A program made the position numbers and the translations under genes. A stretch of DNA of 64,000 nt from Gnetum montanum (lineage: Eukaryota; Streptophyta; Gnetopsida; Gnetales; Gnetaceae). The notes below the pieces were generated by a model. That model worked only from the letters and a program-made list of their open reading frames with translations. It was not told where the DNA came from and ran no database searches. Where the stretch lies: the NCBI GenBank assembly GCA_015680685.1, contig MNCI01003467.1:126440-190439 (forward strand), written 5' to 3'. Below, piece after piece: positions 46,791 to 59,057 of this stretch. How positions within the stretch are numbered: the stretch's first letter is position 1; each line of letters opens with the position of its first letter.

Positions 46791-48685
46791 CAGTGTAAAT
46801 ACCACCTCACTTGATGGATACCCACATTCTATTTTTTTGACCTCCTCCTTCCAACTCATTCATGAAGAGATGGTCATTCATGCTAACCATTACCATAGCC
46901 TCTCAATTTTTCTAACCTTTTTATTTTTCACATTTTTGATTTTAAAATTTTTTCTAATTTTATACCATATTTAGTACATTTAAATTTTCTTGATTATTTT
47001 ACACTTTCTTATGTATTTTACTTTATTTTTTCTCTTTTTTTTCTTTTGATTAAGTGTGATATTTTCTCATTTTTGCTAATAACTCTAATTTATTGTCATA
47101 GGACACAATGTTGTTATTTTTGTTTACTAATAATATTTTGTGCTTAATGTGTGATTTTCGATGTCTAGTTTTTCTATTTTTGAATTCTGATGTCTAATGA
47201 CTTTGACATGGTTTATCTTTCATGGGATAGATAGTGAGTCTATGTCATCCACCCATCCAAAGAACTCTATGGTTTTCCTTGTTATAGGAATTTGAGGTCC
47301 CTTTTTCATTAAAGAAAATTTTTAATCAATCAATGACCTTAGTAGTTTCAAAATTAGGAAGGATCCAAAGGTTTGTAAAGGGGGTGACTTCAAAGGGACT
47401 CAATACTCTTTGTACTATTCTTCTTGATTAAGTGCTTGAGTGTTTTTTGTGGACTTCTTACTATTCCATACCACCAATGATAGGAAGACAAATAACATTG
47501 TTTCATGGTGTGGTTCCCATCATTTAAAAAAAATAATGGAAATTCAAAGCACACCCCTTGGACAAATAAAAGGGCTACAAGCATTGGTTATGGGACTCAA
47601 AAGACATACACCTATGCCTAAATGTCCCCTCTAACTAAGGCCCTCTCTCTCTCACTTCCTACTTCTTTCTTCTCTTTGTGGAATGATGGTTTTCTTGTGG
47701 GGACACTCTTGTGTCTTGAGTAGGTGGATCAGCCATAGAGTGGTGATGTGAAGTCACTAAAAGTAAATGGTTTTGGTTTGGACTGAGGATGGAATTTCTC
47801 GGGTCATTATAACCACAAATCCACAAGGGACTTCTTATGACCTTAATTTGGAACTTCATTCCACCTTGTCTATCATCCATCCATGCTACCATAACTCACC
47901 TCATTGTCAGGTTCTATGTTATGCTCTATGTCTTAGTCTAGCATATTGGGATTCTTGAGTGGATTCTTTTGGGTTGGTTCTTAACATGTCATGATCATTA
48001 AATCAATTATGGGGCCCATAGACTCCTTAGTTGAGGTTATGCAAGGGTAAAAAGGGCATGAGCCTACTATGGGGAGGATCCACTTGCACAGCTTTTAGCT
48101 TCATTAGCTAAGGTTCCTTACCTTTAACATCCTTACAATCTTATATTTTGTATTTTCCATTATGTAAACCACTTAATACTCCTTAATCTTTCATTACATT
48201 CATCCATTAAATCAACTTTTCTCCATTTTTCCAAATTTTTGAACTTTAACATCCTCTTCTAATGATTTCATACTATACTTGGACTTCTAGGCTTTCATTT
48301 GATTCTAATTTCATTGAAAAATTCCTTGTATTTTGAAAGTTTGATCAAAGTCAATAGTGGTCAATAGATGTGTCATTGAGATCTCGTTGGCATAGCCAAC
48401 CCCATCAACGAGGCTCCATTGTTGAGGCCCCATTGTGGGCACTATATATACTATTGAACACTTTAGAATTTTTATATAAACATCAACTTTTTCCAAGTTA
48501 ATCCTTCCAACAACCTTCGAGATGATTTATCAACGATAAGGTGTAAATAGAAATAACAATTAAGTTAATTAAATCAGCCATAATCACAACTTAGCCAAGT
48601 GTAACTACCCTCAAGAGTTAAGGTATCACAATTATTTTAAGGTTATACAATGATTGCTAATCCATGGTTCTATTATGATTGTAGA
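46791..48685 (+). other. E5 spacer between integrase and extra ORF
   Basis: 1.9 kb, T-rich on the plus strand, no family-like reading frame. It ends TGATTGTAG directly before ATG 48686, which would suit a splice acceptor for a subgenomic RNA. Open frames on the minus strand (47390-47892) look accidental. Confidence 0.5.
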
Positions 48686-51494
48686 TGACACCCAGACAAA
48701 AGTGCCCACAGGAAGGAAAACCCTCACAACAATGGGAGAAATGACCCAAAGCTAGAAGGGGCTAGTAGGAACAAGGCCAAGAATAATAAGAGGTGACCCA
48801 TGCAATGGGACCTCTTCATGAGGAGCCCAAAGTAGAATCTATTCAACAGATTCTAGAGGAAGAAGTGCCTATAGAAAAATCTCAATGAGGAGAAGTGCTT
48901 GGACTATGCCTAGGCTTGAGGTCACTCTGACTTAAGCCTACCTAGACATCATCAAATCCCAAGAGATCTAAAGATCAGTTCTTTAAGAGATAAACTTTGG
49001 ACCATTTTTAGAGAAAGCTCTAGAAGATGTCAAAACACAATTGCAAACCTCTCCCATGTGGCCAATCATCACATCCAGTGGGGAGTGGTACATGGGAGAG
49101 ACTTATCTCTTCTAGAACAATCGAAGGATAGGGTCTGTTGTAAAGATCAAGGATGTTCAAGTTTCCTATTCAGTAGAAGTCATTGCACAAGCACTGTGGT
49201 TTCCTAACATTGGAGCATAATTGGTAGAGATATCAACAAAAGGTGATCCTGAGGCAAAAAGGGAGTGGACCCAGCAATGTCATGGGGTTGATCGTAAAAA
49301 GTATGGTGCAATCACACTAGCAAAGTGAATTTATTTCAAGATTGTGGCCTATCATCTCAATCCAATGGTGAGGCCAAGTAAGGTGACTACTTTCTCCACT
49401 TGAGCATGTATTGCTCTAAGTAGGAAATTTCTCGTTAACCTTCCATAGCTAATTTATTTTGAGATCAAGAAGTGCTTTAAGGAGAATGAACATGGAAGGA
49501 GGACCCTGCCCTTTCCATGCCATATAAAAAATATTTGCAAAAGGGTAGGTATTATTCACTATTCTAATGACACTCTCAGTTATACTTCCTTGGCCTCATG
49601 GGCAAAAATCATGAAGGAAAAAACACAAGCAACCATCCAAGAAGAGGATCTACTATCACCACCATCCACTTAGAAGACAACACCAGAGGTCCATATAGTC
49701 CTTGAGCATCTATGAAAAATCCAAGAGTAGCTCTTGAGAAAACAAGAGTAATAGGCAGGAATGTTGGGTAGGTCCATCTATGTATCAACTAGCATTGAGT
49801 TACCTTAATGAGATGGCTCAAATAGTTAGTTAAATGGAGAAGGATGGTTCTATTTTCTCTACTCGAATAATGCAGCTACCTTCAAGGTCGGATCCTAATG
49901 CTTAGGAGGTAATGATTTCATTAGCAACACATCATCTATTCTTAGAAATCTCTAGAAATGCTACCACTTTCTTAGTAATGTTGAAGGAAGGTGAAGAGGC
50001 AACTATCTTGGTGATGCAGCACCAAGGGAAAGAAACAATGGCAGAAGTGGTAGCTAACCATGTAACTAAAGCATTGAATGCACCAGCAACATTTGTACTA
50101 GATGTATTTGCACTCCAAGATGTTTCAATGTCCATAGACAAGGTTAATGGAAAATTGAATGCAACCTAGCATGAACAACTGCTAGAACGACTGGTAGGAA
50201 CTCTGGATATCTTTGATCTTTCAAAGAACATCACTAGAACCTAGTGTGAGCTACTAAATTCAAGGGGGAAATGCATCATTTTGGAGGGGCAACTAGAAAT
50301 GGCCCAAGAGTAAAATCAATGCTTAGGCATGGAGGTTTCTAAACTTCATGCTCAACTTGTAGAGTAAAAAATTCTCAGCCTAGCAACAACAAGAGATAAA
50401 GCTATCAAAAAGCTTCAAGAATGATTTTAAAATATTGAGGAGGAAGTAGTAATTTCCATCTTCAAACAGTCTATGGAAAAATTTGAAATGCATTCAATTA
50501 AAAAGGACTTAAATTAGATGCACCAAGAAAAGGAGGCACTAACCACACAAAATCATTGCTTGTAAAAGGTTGATGCTCAAAGAAATCAAATGTAAGAATT
50601 TATTCATCAATAGTAGGAGTAGCTTGCCAAGGTTAATACTAAACTGAGGAAATTGGCCATGGAGAATATAAATTTGTCAATGGAGGAGGTACACACCTTA
50701 CAACAGAAGCCTATCACTGAAATCGCCACCTAGAAGAACAAAGCTATCAAGTTTGAGTGAAAAATCACTACAAGGATCAGGTTGGCTTGCAAAAAGAAAT
50801 TAATGAAAGAAAAATGTAGATGGAAAAGGATAAATTAAATGAAGCCCTCTAGCAACTTTGGTAAGGAAGAGAAATATGGCAACCCATCCTTAATGTGATT
50901 GATGCCTACAACAAAGTGAAGATCCGCTTGAAGGAGTTGTAGATTGAAGAGATGATAGAGTATATGGAGTTGGCCAATATCTGTTATGCAAACCAGGCAA
51001 TTTTGATAACTAGATGGCCATAGTCAGAATTAGGGAAGCATGTGGCTAGCTCATAACTACTATACAAGGCCAAGTTCAAAAACCACAAGGACACCAAGAA
51101 AAAGCTTGAGATTGTTAACGCTAAACTCAAAGTTCTCAAAGGATGATTCATAGATCAATGATCCATTGCCAAGGACCTAACTATATGGATGAATGATTAC
51201 CATGAGCTAAAAAACATAGTGCAAGCATTTGACATTGAATGCAAATAGTTTGCTACCTAGTTTATCAATGCTAAGGAGTTGTTTCCAGCAATCTCATGTC
51301 CTTGGGAGGTGCCCATTCCAACCCACATTGGGAAAGATACATGGATAGTACATGATCCCAGGAGTAAGGAGGAGAAAATGAAAGCACTATTTGATGCTTT
51401 CTGCCTTCCACCTAAAGTTGTAGTAGCAGCAGGACAACCACAACCTCAAGCACCACTAGTGCATGAAGCTAGTGAAGGTTCCTTGGAGCCTTAG
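48686..51494 (+). pseudogene. E5 extra 3' ORF (Athila env-position protein)
   Basis: Sense ORF between integrase and the 3' LTR, where Athila elements carry a third ORF of unclear role. Starts MTPRQKCPQEGKPS. The domain at 48950-49560 has FGPFLEKALEDV, GEWYMGETYLF, VQVSYSVEVIAQAL, AYHLNPMVRPSKVTTF, LPFPCHIKNICKRVGI. This pattern resembles the plant retrotransposon family usually labelled putative plant transposon protein. A long Lys/Glu/Gln-rich stretch, probably coiled coil, runs at about 50280-50850, then WQPILNVIDAYNKVK and YANQAILITRWP, and an Ala/Pro/Gln-rich end at 51494. No signal peptide or membrane segment is seen. Some 25 stops, mainly TAG/TAA at likely Gln codons. Confidence 0.75.
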
Positions 51495-51761
51495 GAACCA
51501 CCACTGCCTAGGATCATTTGATCTTCTCCAAAAAGCTTCACATCATCAAAGAATGTGTTGTCCAAATTTTTGATCAGTTGTATCATGGTGTTCAATTTTG
51601 TGTCCTAAACACCACCATTTTTTTAATGTGTTGATATGTACACTTGGGCACTCCATTTTTTGTCAAGTTAGTCAAGTTTATTTTGTTAAAATAAATGTTA
51701 ATCAATAATCCCATACCTTCCCAATTTTTTTAAACAACTCAAGGATGAGTTTTCATTTAGT

Positions 51762-51771
51762 CATGGGAGAA
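51762..51771 (+). other. E5 polypurine tract
   Basis: ATGGGAGAA directly before the 3' LTR start at 51772, in the expected place. Confidence 0.65.
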
Positions 51772-52717
51772 TGACGAGTCATCATTGGTTAGCTGCATTG
51801 ACAAGGCCTCATTGATGTAGTTGATCACATCAATGAGGCCTTGTCCTTAAGGCCCTGTCAATCCATTTTGACCTATGTTGATGATGCCTCATCAATGCAA
51901 TGTTTGTTTGATGCCAATAAATATGTCCCTACCACCTTCATTTATGGGGAAGTTAAGATTTCAGTTATAGTAGAGCTCTTGCATTTTTTCCATTCAAAAG
52001 TTAGAATTTTTTCCCTAAGTGCCCATAGCAAGAGTCATTAAGTGTACAGATCTTTATTTGAGCATTGTTGTACTTGAGCATGATAGTGTGTATGGCATTA
52101 AAAATGAGCTTTCTGATAAACCTTGTAGCACTTTAGATAGATTACCTCTTTTATTTATGCATTCAATGTTTTCAATAATTTGTTAATTATTCTCAATTTT
52201 TTCTCAATTATTTTCCAGCAATTGAGTTAATGAGATTATTAAGTTAGATAGATTAAATACATAAGTATGACCACTTTGAGCATAACATGTATTCACTTGG
52301 TAATCCCAACAACATTATTACTTGGTATGCTTAATAGTATAGCATTTGGTCACCTAGCAGTGGATACATGGGTTCAAGATGTGTACGGAAAGTGCAAATG
52401 GATACTTATGTTAGGATTAGTTGAATGATTAGTTAATTATCAATTTAGATTAATTAATTAAACTCCTTTTTATCTACATTTTGAGCACCTACAATATAAA
52501 ATACAAAATGAAAAAAATTGGATGCCTTAGTTACACTTAATCATACCAACGTGTATCACAAGTGTAATTGGGAGGACAATCATTAACCTTAAGGCTAGAT
52601 TCACTTCCTAAAGGGCTAGTGCACTAGAAATAATAAAGTCCACGAAATTCAACTGAGTCATGTATGAATGCTTTGTGATTCATATGGTTGGGTGTAGGGG
52701 TGCCTTGCCTCTCATCA
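51772..52717 (+). repeat. E5 3' LTR
   Basis: 946 bp, direct repeat of 40600-41533, starting TGACGAGTCATC and ending CTCATCA. Confidence 0.9.
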
Positions 52718-52722
52718 ACTTT
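52718..52722. repeat. Probable target-site duplication of E5, right (ACTTT)
   Basis: Pairs with GCTTT at 40595-40599 with one mismatch. Confidence 0.55.
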
Positions 52723-55426
52723 AATTCTAGTAAACCAAGTATCAAAATCAACACCTCTAAATGTTTAGGATGCATTGGCAATGTTATATTCTAGGTAGGA
52801 TATCATTTTAAGGTACTTTTTTTAGCAAAGCTATTTTACATGATATTTAATTATAATTAAAAAATAAGTTCATATCAAACATACTACATGTTCACATGTT
52901 GAAATCATATCGAAGAATCACTTGGAATAACTCTATAATTTAAATGTGAAAACTCATGTGAGATGTGTAGGAAAATGAAAATTTGATATCTTGAGCATCA
53001 ATGCTCCAATTTTGATGAACCAAGGGGAAAAATCAACAATTTTGAATGTTCTAAATTGGCTAAAAAGTTAAAAATTAGTCTAAAATACTTTTTTAATACA
53101 TCTATTTTATATAATATTGAATTATAATTAAAAAATCAGCTCAAAATTCAATATATAAGGTTTATTAATTTCGATGATTCCTTACCTACTCTAAGCTCTC
53201 TACTTAAAAATGCATGAGGAGAGAATTCCTTAAATAAGGTTATTATATTTCCCTTTTCATTAAGCATAAAAGTTAAGGGCCAAAATTCATAGGATATCGC
53301 CTAGGTAAAGGTTTTCAATAGAATATTTAAAAATGTTTCAAATTCTAGATTTACCACAAATTATCTAAATATCCAAAATAAATTCAAAAATCCAAAGAAA
53401 ATCTAAATATCCAAAAATGTATATTTTATCTAGGCATTTTTGAAGGCTAGGTCTTGGTTATCCTCACTACCAATAGGAACCATACTACTATAATCAAATT
53501 ATTCTTTAAATTATTTTAATGTCCAAAAATATCACAAATTTCTCGCAAAAAATCTAAAAATGTATATTCTAAACAGGAAACTCTAAAGGCTAAGTTTTGG
53601 TTACTGTCACTATCAAAGGGACTAATCAATAGCTCTTTGAATAACCTTAATACTATCATTGGATTATCCTTTTAATTATTTAATATTCAAAATTGCCAAA
53701 AATCCATGATAGCTAAAATTCCATAAAATTCTTACAAAATAGTGTTCATATCAAAAGCTGATCCAAAATAATTATAAAATATTCAAGAAGCATGTTAGGC
53801 AAATTTTCCATAATTCCAAAAATTAACCCAAATATAGAAATATGTATGGATAGCATTAAAATATTATTTCTTCCTAAAAACACATGCACAAAATGATAGA
53901 AATCTAGTAGAATCTTGACATAATAGTCAAAATCATAGACAAATAGTAGGAGATTAGAAAGTAGAAATGAGAGACAAAATCCACAACAGAATAGGATAGC
54001 TATATGAAAAGAAAAGTAGGATAAACTTTCTTATGGGATCTACAAGAAAATAGTACAGTCACATAAAAACAAAAGCAAATTAAATCTTTCTTACTTATGC
54101 TAGTAGAGCTCCTAGAATTCTCTTAGCATCTTCTTTTTCTTCCCAATGTTGTCAATTTATTTTTTAATTCACTTAGCCTATCATGCCCAAAACCCTTATA
54201 GAAACCACGATGTGATGTATCTAAGGCCTAAACCTATTTATAAGAAGAAGAACAGGAGAAACTAAGCTCAAATTGGCTTTAAAATGAAGAAAGGGAAAAA
54301 AACATATTTTAGAAAAATGTGACAAGACATGGATTTGAAAAATCAATAGTTATAAAACAAATGTTGAAAAAATAAGTGATAAAAATGAATGGTGGAAAAA
54401 ATAGGAGGCAGTGATGAAAGAGTAACATATGTTATATGTTATATCATATAATATATTGACTTTTGTTTTCATTTCACATGTGAACATGTTTAAAATCCAA
54501 TGTTGGACTTTTCATTTTTGAAAAATTTAATTTTAAATTTTATATCATTTTCATTTTTGTAAGTTTGTTTCCCCTTTTTCCTCTTTTCATTAATACCCTT
54601 GCACTCCAACACTCATAACATGCATACTGAGACTCCAAATCATTTGAACTTACATGACCCTTATCAAGTGTTCTACCAAATTATATGTTGAAATCTTATC
54701 TAGGTTTTACTTATCATGGTCTCCTAGTTCACATGTCAAAACTTTTATAATATTTTAGCAAACTAGAAAACATGATATCTCAAAAATCGTAACTCTAATT
54801 CAACATTTCTCCATAAATAGAGTATTATATAATCAGGATATGTTTTGGTTAGGGCTCAGGTTCAAAATTTCTCCATAAATAGAGTATTATATAATCACAT
54901 ATGCATAATAAAATAAAAGGATGCATAATAAAGATTGTATATACATAACTAATATGCATAAAAAATAAAATATGCATTGTCAAATACTTTTAAAGGCATG
55001 ATAATTGAAAAAAAGAGAAACTTCCTAGGATAATTAGATTTCAACATCTAATCATAAAATATTTAGAAGATCTATGAATGGGGCTCCAATGTTAGTGAAA
55101 CAAAGGATAGAAAATTTTCAAAAAATACCCTAACAGGGAGATTGCATTAACTTATGTTGAACAATTATCTAATCTATTTTCCTATTTTATTCTCCTGTTA
55201 ACATCAATTTTTGAGCATTTTTATCCCAATAATAGGCTTTTAAGACCTTAGGTGATTGAAAAGACTACCTAAGGTACCTCAAATACCTTTTGAGGCCTAT
55301 GAATCCTGAGGTAAAACTATTTCATACAAATTTCTTTGATTTCTAGTGTCATATTTTTCTATCACTATAGTTTTTTGGTACTAGAAGGGTCTTCAACTAA
55401 TTTCTTCATCCAATGTTGAACACAAC
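52723..55426. repeat. AT-rich diverged repeat, copy B
   Basis: Shares blocks with 38290-40599 in the same orientation, including a further partial copy of the 40500-40599 segment at 54680-54800. A 32-bp string (TTTCTCCATAAATAGAGTAT onward) occurs at 54806 and 54869. No gene seen. Confidence 0.6.
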
Positions 55427-56467
55427 TGATGAGACGCGACTTGCACTGGGCCGCGATATCGCGTCTTCTCCTGCGATATCACGTACGCGATATCACGTCC
55501 CGCCACCATATCTATAAATAAGAGGCAGCACTCCCTTCATTTGGGAAATCCTGGCTAGTGTAGCGAAGCTCTGGCAGATTGATCACTCCAGAGTTAGAAT
55601 TTTTCCCCATGTGCCCACAGTAGGAGTCCTAGAGTGAACGGCTCTTTATTCGAGCAGCTTGTAACCTGAACCCAAGTTGTGTACGGCAATAAAGACGAAC
55701 TTGTTTGGATAAACCTTGCAGCACGTGGTTTCATTTATTGCTTTATTTCCTGCTTTCCTAGTGCGTTCAAGTACGACTTGATTACGAGCGTCTACGGACG
55801 TGTACGGCTAGTCAAGGAATCGGCTGCTTGACGCAATGCATGAGTACGACTCAATTACGAGCATTGGATGCTTGGTAACCCAGTAGCGTATTCCAGGATT
55901 CTGCGCTTGGTAACTCCCGGGTCTAATGTGTACGGCTAGTTGAGGAATCGGCTGCTCATTGCTAGGCTAGATCGTGTGATAAGTACGACTTAGTTACGAG
56001 CACCCACGGGTGTGTACGGCTGGCTAAGGAATCGGCTGCTTATCACACGTAGGCTAAATAGGTGCCTCAGTACGACCACTTCGAGCACTTGCGTTACGTG
56101 TGGCGATCCCAGTAACGATTAGCGTTTGGTAAGCTGCAGTTGCATAGTTCAGGGTGTGTCCGGTAAGTGGGAACGGATGCTGACGCTAGTTAATTTAGAC
56201 TTAGATCTTAGTTAGAGTTAGTTTAGTTTTCTCAACCCTTTCTCCTGGTAGCATAGAAGATAAGCCGAAAATACCAAAAAAATCACATACCTCAGACTTG
56301 CTTAACCATACACCGTGACACATACAAGCAAGCCTGGGAAGACAACGAATGATTAACCCCAAGTGTTTCTTGTGGCGTTAAGGCATTTAGTCTGCGGAGT
56401 TCGACCGGATCGCGCGTGTACACTCGTATTCGTATGGTGGAGTGTAGGGGTACCTCGCCACTCATCA
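55427..56467 (+). repeat. Solo LTR of the E5 family
   Basis: 1041 bp, TGATGAG...CTCATCA, flanked by perfect ACAAC duplications (55422-55426, 56468-56472). TATA-like CTATAAATAAG at 55511, AATAAAGACG at 55690. It keeps many CpG sites that the E5 LTRs have lost. It holds extra internal repeats: TGTACGGCTAG-T-AGGAATCGG at about 55800, 55929 and 56013, and AGTACGACT-A-TTACGAGC at 55772, 55845 and 55982. A solo LTR arises by recombination between the two LTRs of an element. Confidence 0.93.
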
Positions 56468-56472
56468 ACAAC

Positions 56473-56923
56473 CATTGTTTTCATGTTTTCTGTGAGTTAT
56501 ATCCATTGTATTCAATGTGTGAGAGTTTTTTTTGAAGTGATTTGAATACTGACATTTTTAGCACAACATTTTTACTTCTTATCCTTGCACCAGCATTTTT
56601 TCCCTAGTCATAAACATTTCTCGTGTAGTAAAAATCCTAAAAATACACTAACCTTTGATTTCCTAGATCCTCAAAATTTGCTCTTTTTTTTTCTTGAAAT
56701 CAAAGCATTGCCACAAAAATGCTATGTTTAAAACACAATGTTTGATATGCTATGTTTAATATGTTCTTCTTATAATTGCAATTCATTTTATTTTCCTATT
56801 TTTGTACCTATATTTACATTTTATTCATCATTTCTTTTGTTGTAGTTTCTACACTTTGTAGTGTTCACACTATACATTACTACACATTTATGTTGATACA
56901 ATGTATACTCTACATATAATTTC
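56473..56923. other. Short AT-rich interval
   Basis: Between the solo LTR and E4. No gene or repeat recognised. Confidence 0.5.
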
Positions 56924-58583
56924 TGAAACACCACTAATTTTAGCCTAACAATTTGAAACAAGAACAACCCAAAGCCTCTTCAGCTTTCGGGAGGCAAAAA
57001 TTTGACTAAAGCATGGGACTCACATTGGGCTTGTCAAGCCAGGCTTACCCTCAGCATGAGCAACTCCAATGACTTCAAAATCAAGTCAAAAAGGGTCCAA
57101 TCTGAGGGTGCAAGTCATCCTCAAGGGTCACTATTTTCCACTTCAAGTTCCAGCATTCGGGAGTTTAGATTTTGGGCCAAATTGCACAGATTTTCCTAGC
57201 TTATGCTAAGGTCACACTGGCAGTGTGAGTACAGCATGAGCAACTCCAAGAGCCTTAAAACGGAGTCAAAATGGTCTAACTTCAAAGGTGCAAGTCATCC
57301 TCAATATCCATTGATGACTACTTCAAGTCCCAGCCTCCAGAATTTCAAACTTCAAACCCAAAATTGCAAATATTTTGTCACTCACGTTGAGGTCACGCTA
57401 AGAGCATGAGTCCAGCGTGAGCTACCAAAAGTGGCTCAAATCAAGGCACACCCAAGCTCAGTTTTTGATATGCAATTCACTCTCAGGATCAAACAGAGTC
57501 AAGAAATTTTTGCACTCAAAGAATAGGCCTCAAAGATTAAAAATTGGTATGACGTGCATTTTCATCAAGTCACGTTGAGGTCACACTGGCAGCATGAGTA
57601 CTAATCACACCCAATCAAAAGCATGTCAAACACATGCTGAGGACATGCCAAGACAAACTCGACTCATGCTAGAAGCTTTTGTGAAACAAAAATGCCTCAG
57701 ACATCCACAAAACCACTCACATCAACACCCTATAGTAGTCAATCCACCAATTGAGAAGTTCCAAGCAAGCCAGAGTTAATTTCTCTTGTTGTACATTATC
57801 ATTTCTATTGTAAATTTTCATCATTCGTGAGCTTGTCAAGCTCTTATGCTCCAAATTGTATCTACTTCTATGGGCGTAAGCTAGCTTGTGTAAGCTAATA
57901 CATGTTGTAAGATACAATGCATCTAGTCAAAAACGTAGCCTACCATGTGTGTCCAACTCACACACAATTGTCCATCAAACACGTGTCACATCATCCATTT
58001 TCCTCTCATTTCTTAGCCGTTGATTCCATCCATGAATTCTGCACCTGAGCCTAGCTAAACCTTATAGATACCCTATCAATTCACATAAACGGGGTTGGAA
58101 ATTTTGAAGGTTGACAGCTTTGGGAGCATTAACCAGCAACTTTGGACACTCAAGCACATGTGACTCCTAGCATCCAAGCACATGTGAATGCATCACCCCA
58201 GGGCTTAGCGCTTGACTTGCCATCAATACACCTAACTATGCTTTGACCGGTGTACATATTTTTAAGTAATATAATATAGTTCATTATTTCCTTCCATTAC
58301 ATTATTTACTCTATTTTATCTATTTCACACTTCTTTATACGCCACCACGGTTACTTTTGTTTACATTTTGTACATTACCAGTTACGATAACTCTAGCGCA
58401 AGAAGTAGCTTACGCTTAGGGAAGTCCTTGGTTGATTTGTGTGTAGAACATCCAAGGCACTCTACCATCATTTTCTTTTCTAGCTTGCCCTCATGCGAAG
58501 GCAGGGTCGGCTGTGTCTCTCTAGCAATCTTTTGGCATTCGTTTTTCCCTTCCAGCATGACATCGACGATTTCGGTCAGCACA
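56924..58583 (+). repeat. E4 5' LTR
   Basis: About 1660 bp. Starts TGAAACACCACTAATTTTAG (E2 LTR: TGAAACACCCTAAAATTTCA) and ends TTCGGTCAGCACA next to the primer site. TATA-like CCTTATAGATACCC at 58060. The U3 holds three diverged units of about 180 bp beginning near 57050, 57232 and 57405 (CAGCATGAGCAACTCCAA). The edges rest on similarity to E2, since the second LTR is outside the window. Confidence 0.72.
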
Positions 58584-58589
58584 GTAAAT

Positions 58590-58606
58590 TGCTACTAGAA
58601 GGAGGG
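58590..58606 (+). other. E4 primer-binding site
   Basis: TGCTACTAGAAGGAGGG, two differences from the E2 site, six bases after the LTR end. Confidence 0.7.
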
Positions 58607-58904
58607 ATAAATTATTTACCATCCCATCAAAACATTGATCACGCTACACTTTAAAAGATATGTAAACCAAGTTCCAAACCCACGCTGAGCTTGCTCAAGC
58701 CCATCCTAGTCTACTCACACTAAATTAATCGAGATTGGAAACCTACAAAACTCTTACATTATAGCCAGACTTTAAACTCTAAAAATACACCCATACACAC
58801 ACTGCTTAAACGAGATGCTCCATAGGCAACTAGCTAAGTAACATTCCCACCATAACCATCAACCAATCATAGTAAGCTCCTCTCAATACTTGCGACCTGC
58901 ATCT

Positions 58905-59020
58905 TTCCTGGTACATGCCAGCTTGTCAAGCTAGCTTACACACACCAGCTTGTCAAGTTAGCTTACGCATGGCATCTTGTCAAGCCAGCTTATGCATGCT
59001 TAGCTTATCCAGGCCAATTT
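58905..59020. repeat. Short repeats in the E4 leader
   Basis: Four to five units of about 28 bp with CAGCTTGTCAAGCTAGCTTAC; the CTTGTCAAG piece also occurs in the LTR (57028, 57832). Confidence 0.75.
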
Positions 59021-59057
59021 ACTCATGCTCTCTATGGAATCTTCCTAGATCAACACA

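Larger units (their letters stand above)
40600..52717 (+). mobile_element. E5: full-length Athila-like Ty3/gypsy element
   Basis: Two LTRs (40600-41533, 51772-52717), a primer site resembling the complement of the tRNA-Asp 3' end, gag, protease, tail of reverse transcriptase with RNase H, integrase without chromodomain, a long spacer, an extra 3' ORF and a purine tract. The primer type, RNase H wording and extra ORF after integrase are typical of Athila. The core of reverse transcriptase is deleted and all frames carry stops. Confidence 0.9.

Noticed and set aside
48686-51494. True envelope gene making E5 a retrovirus-like element
   Set aside because: No signal peptide, membrane segment or cleavage site is visible; only the position is envelope-like.
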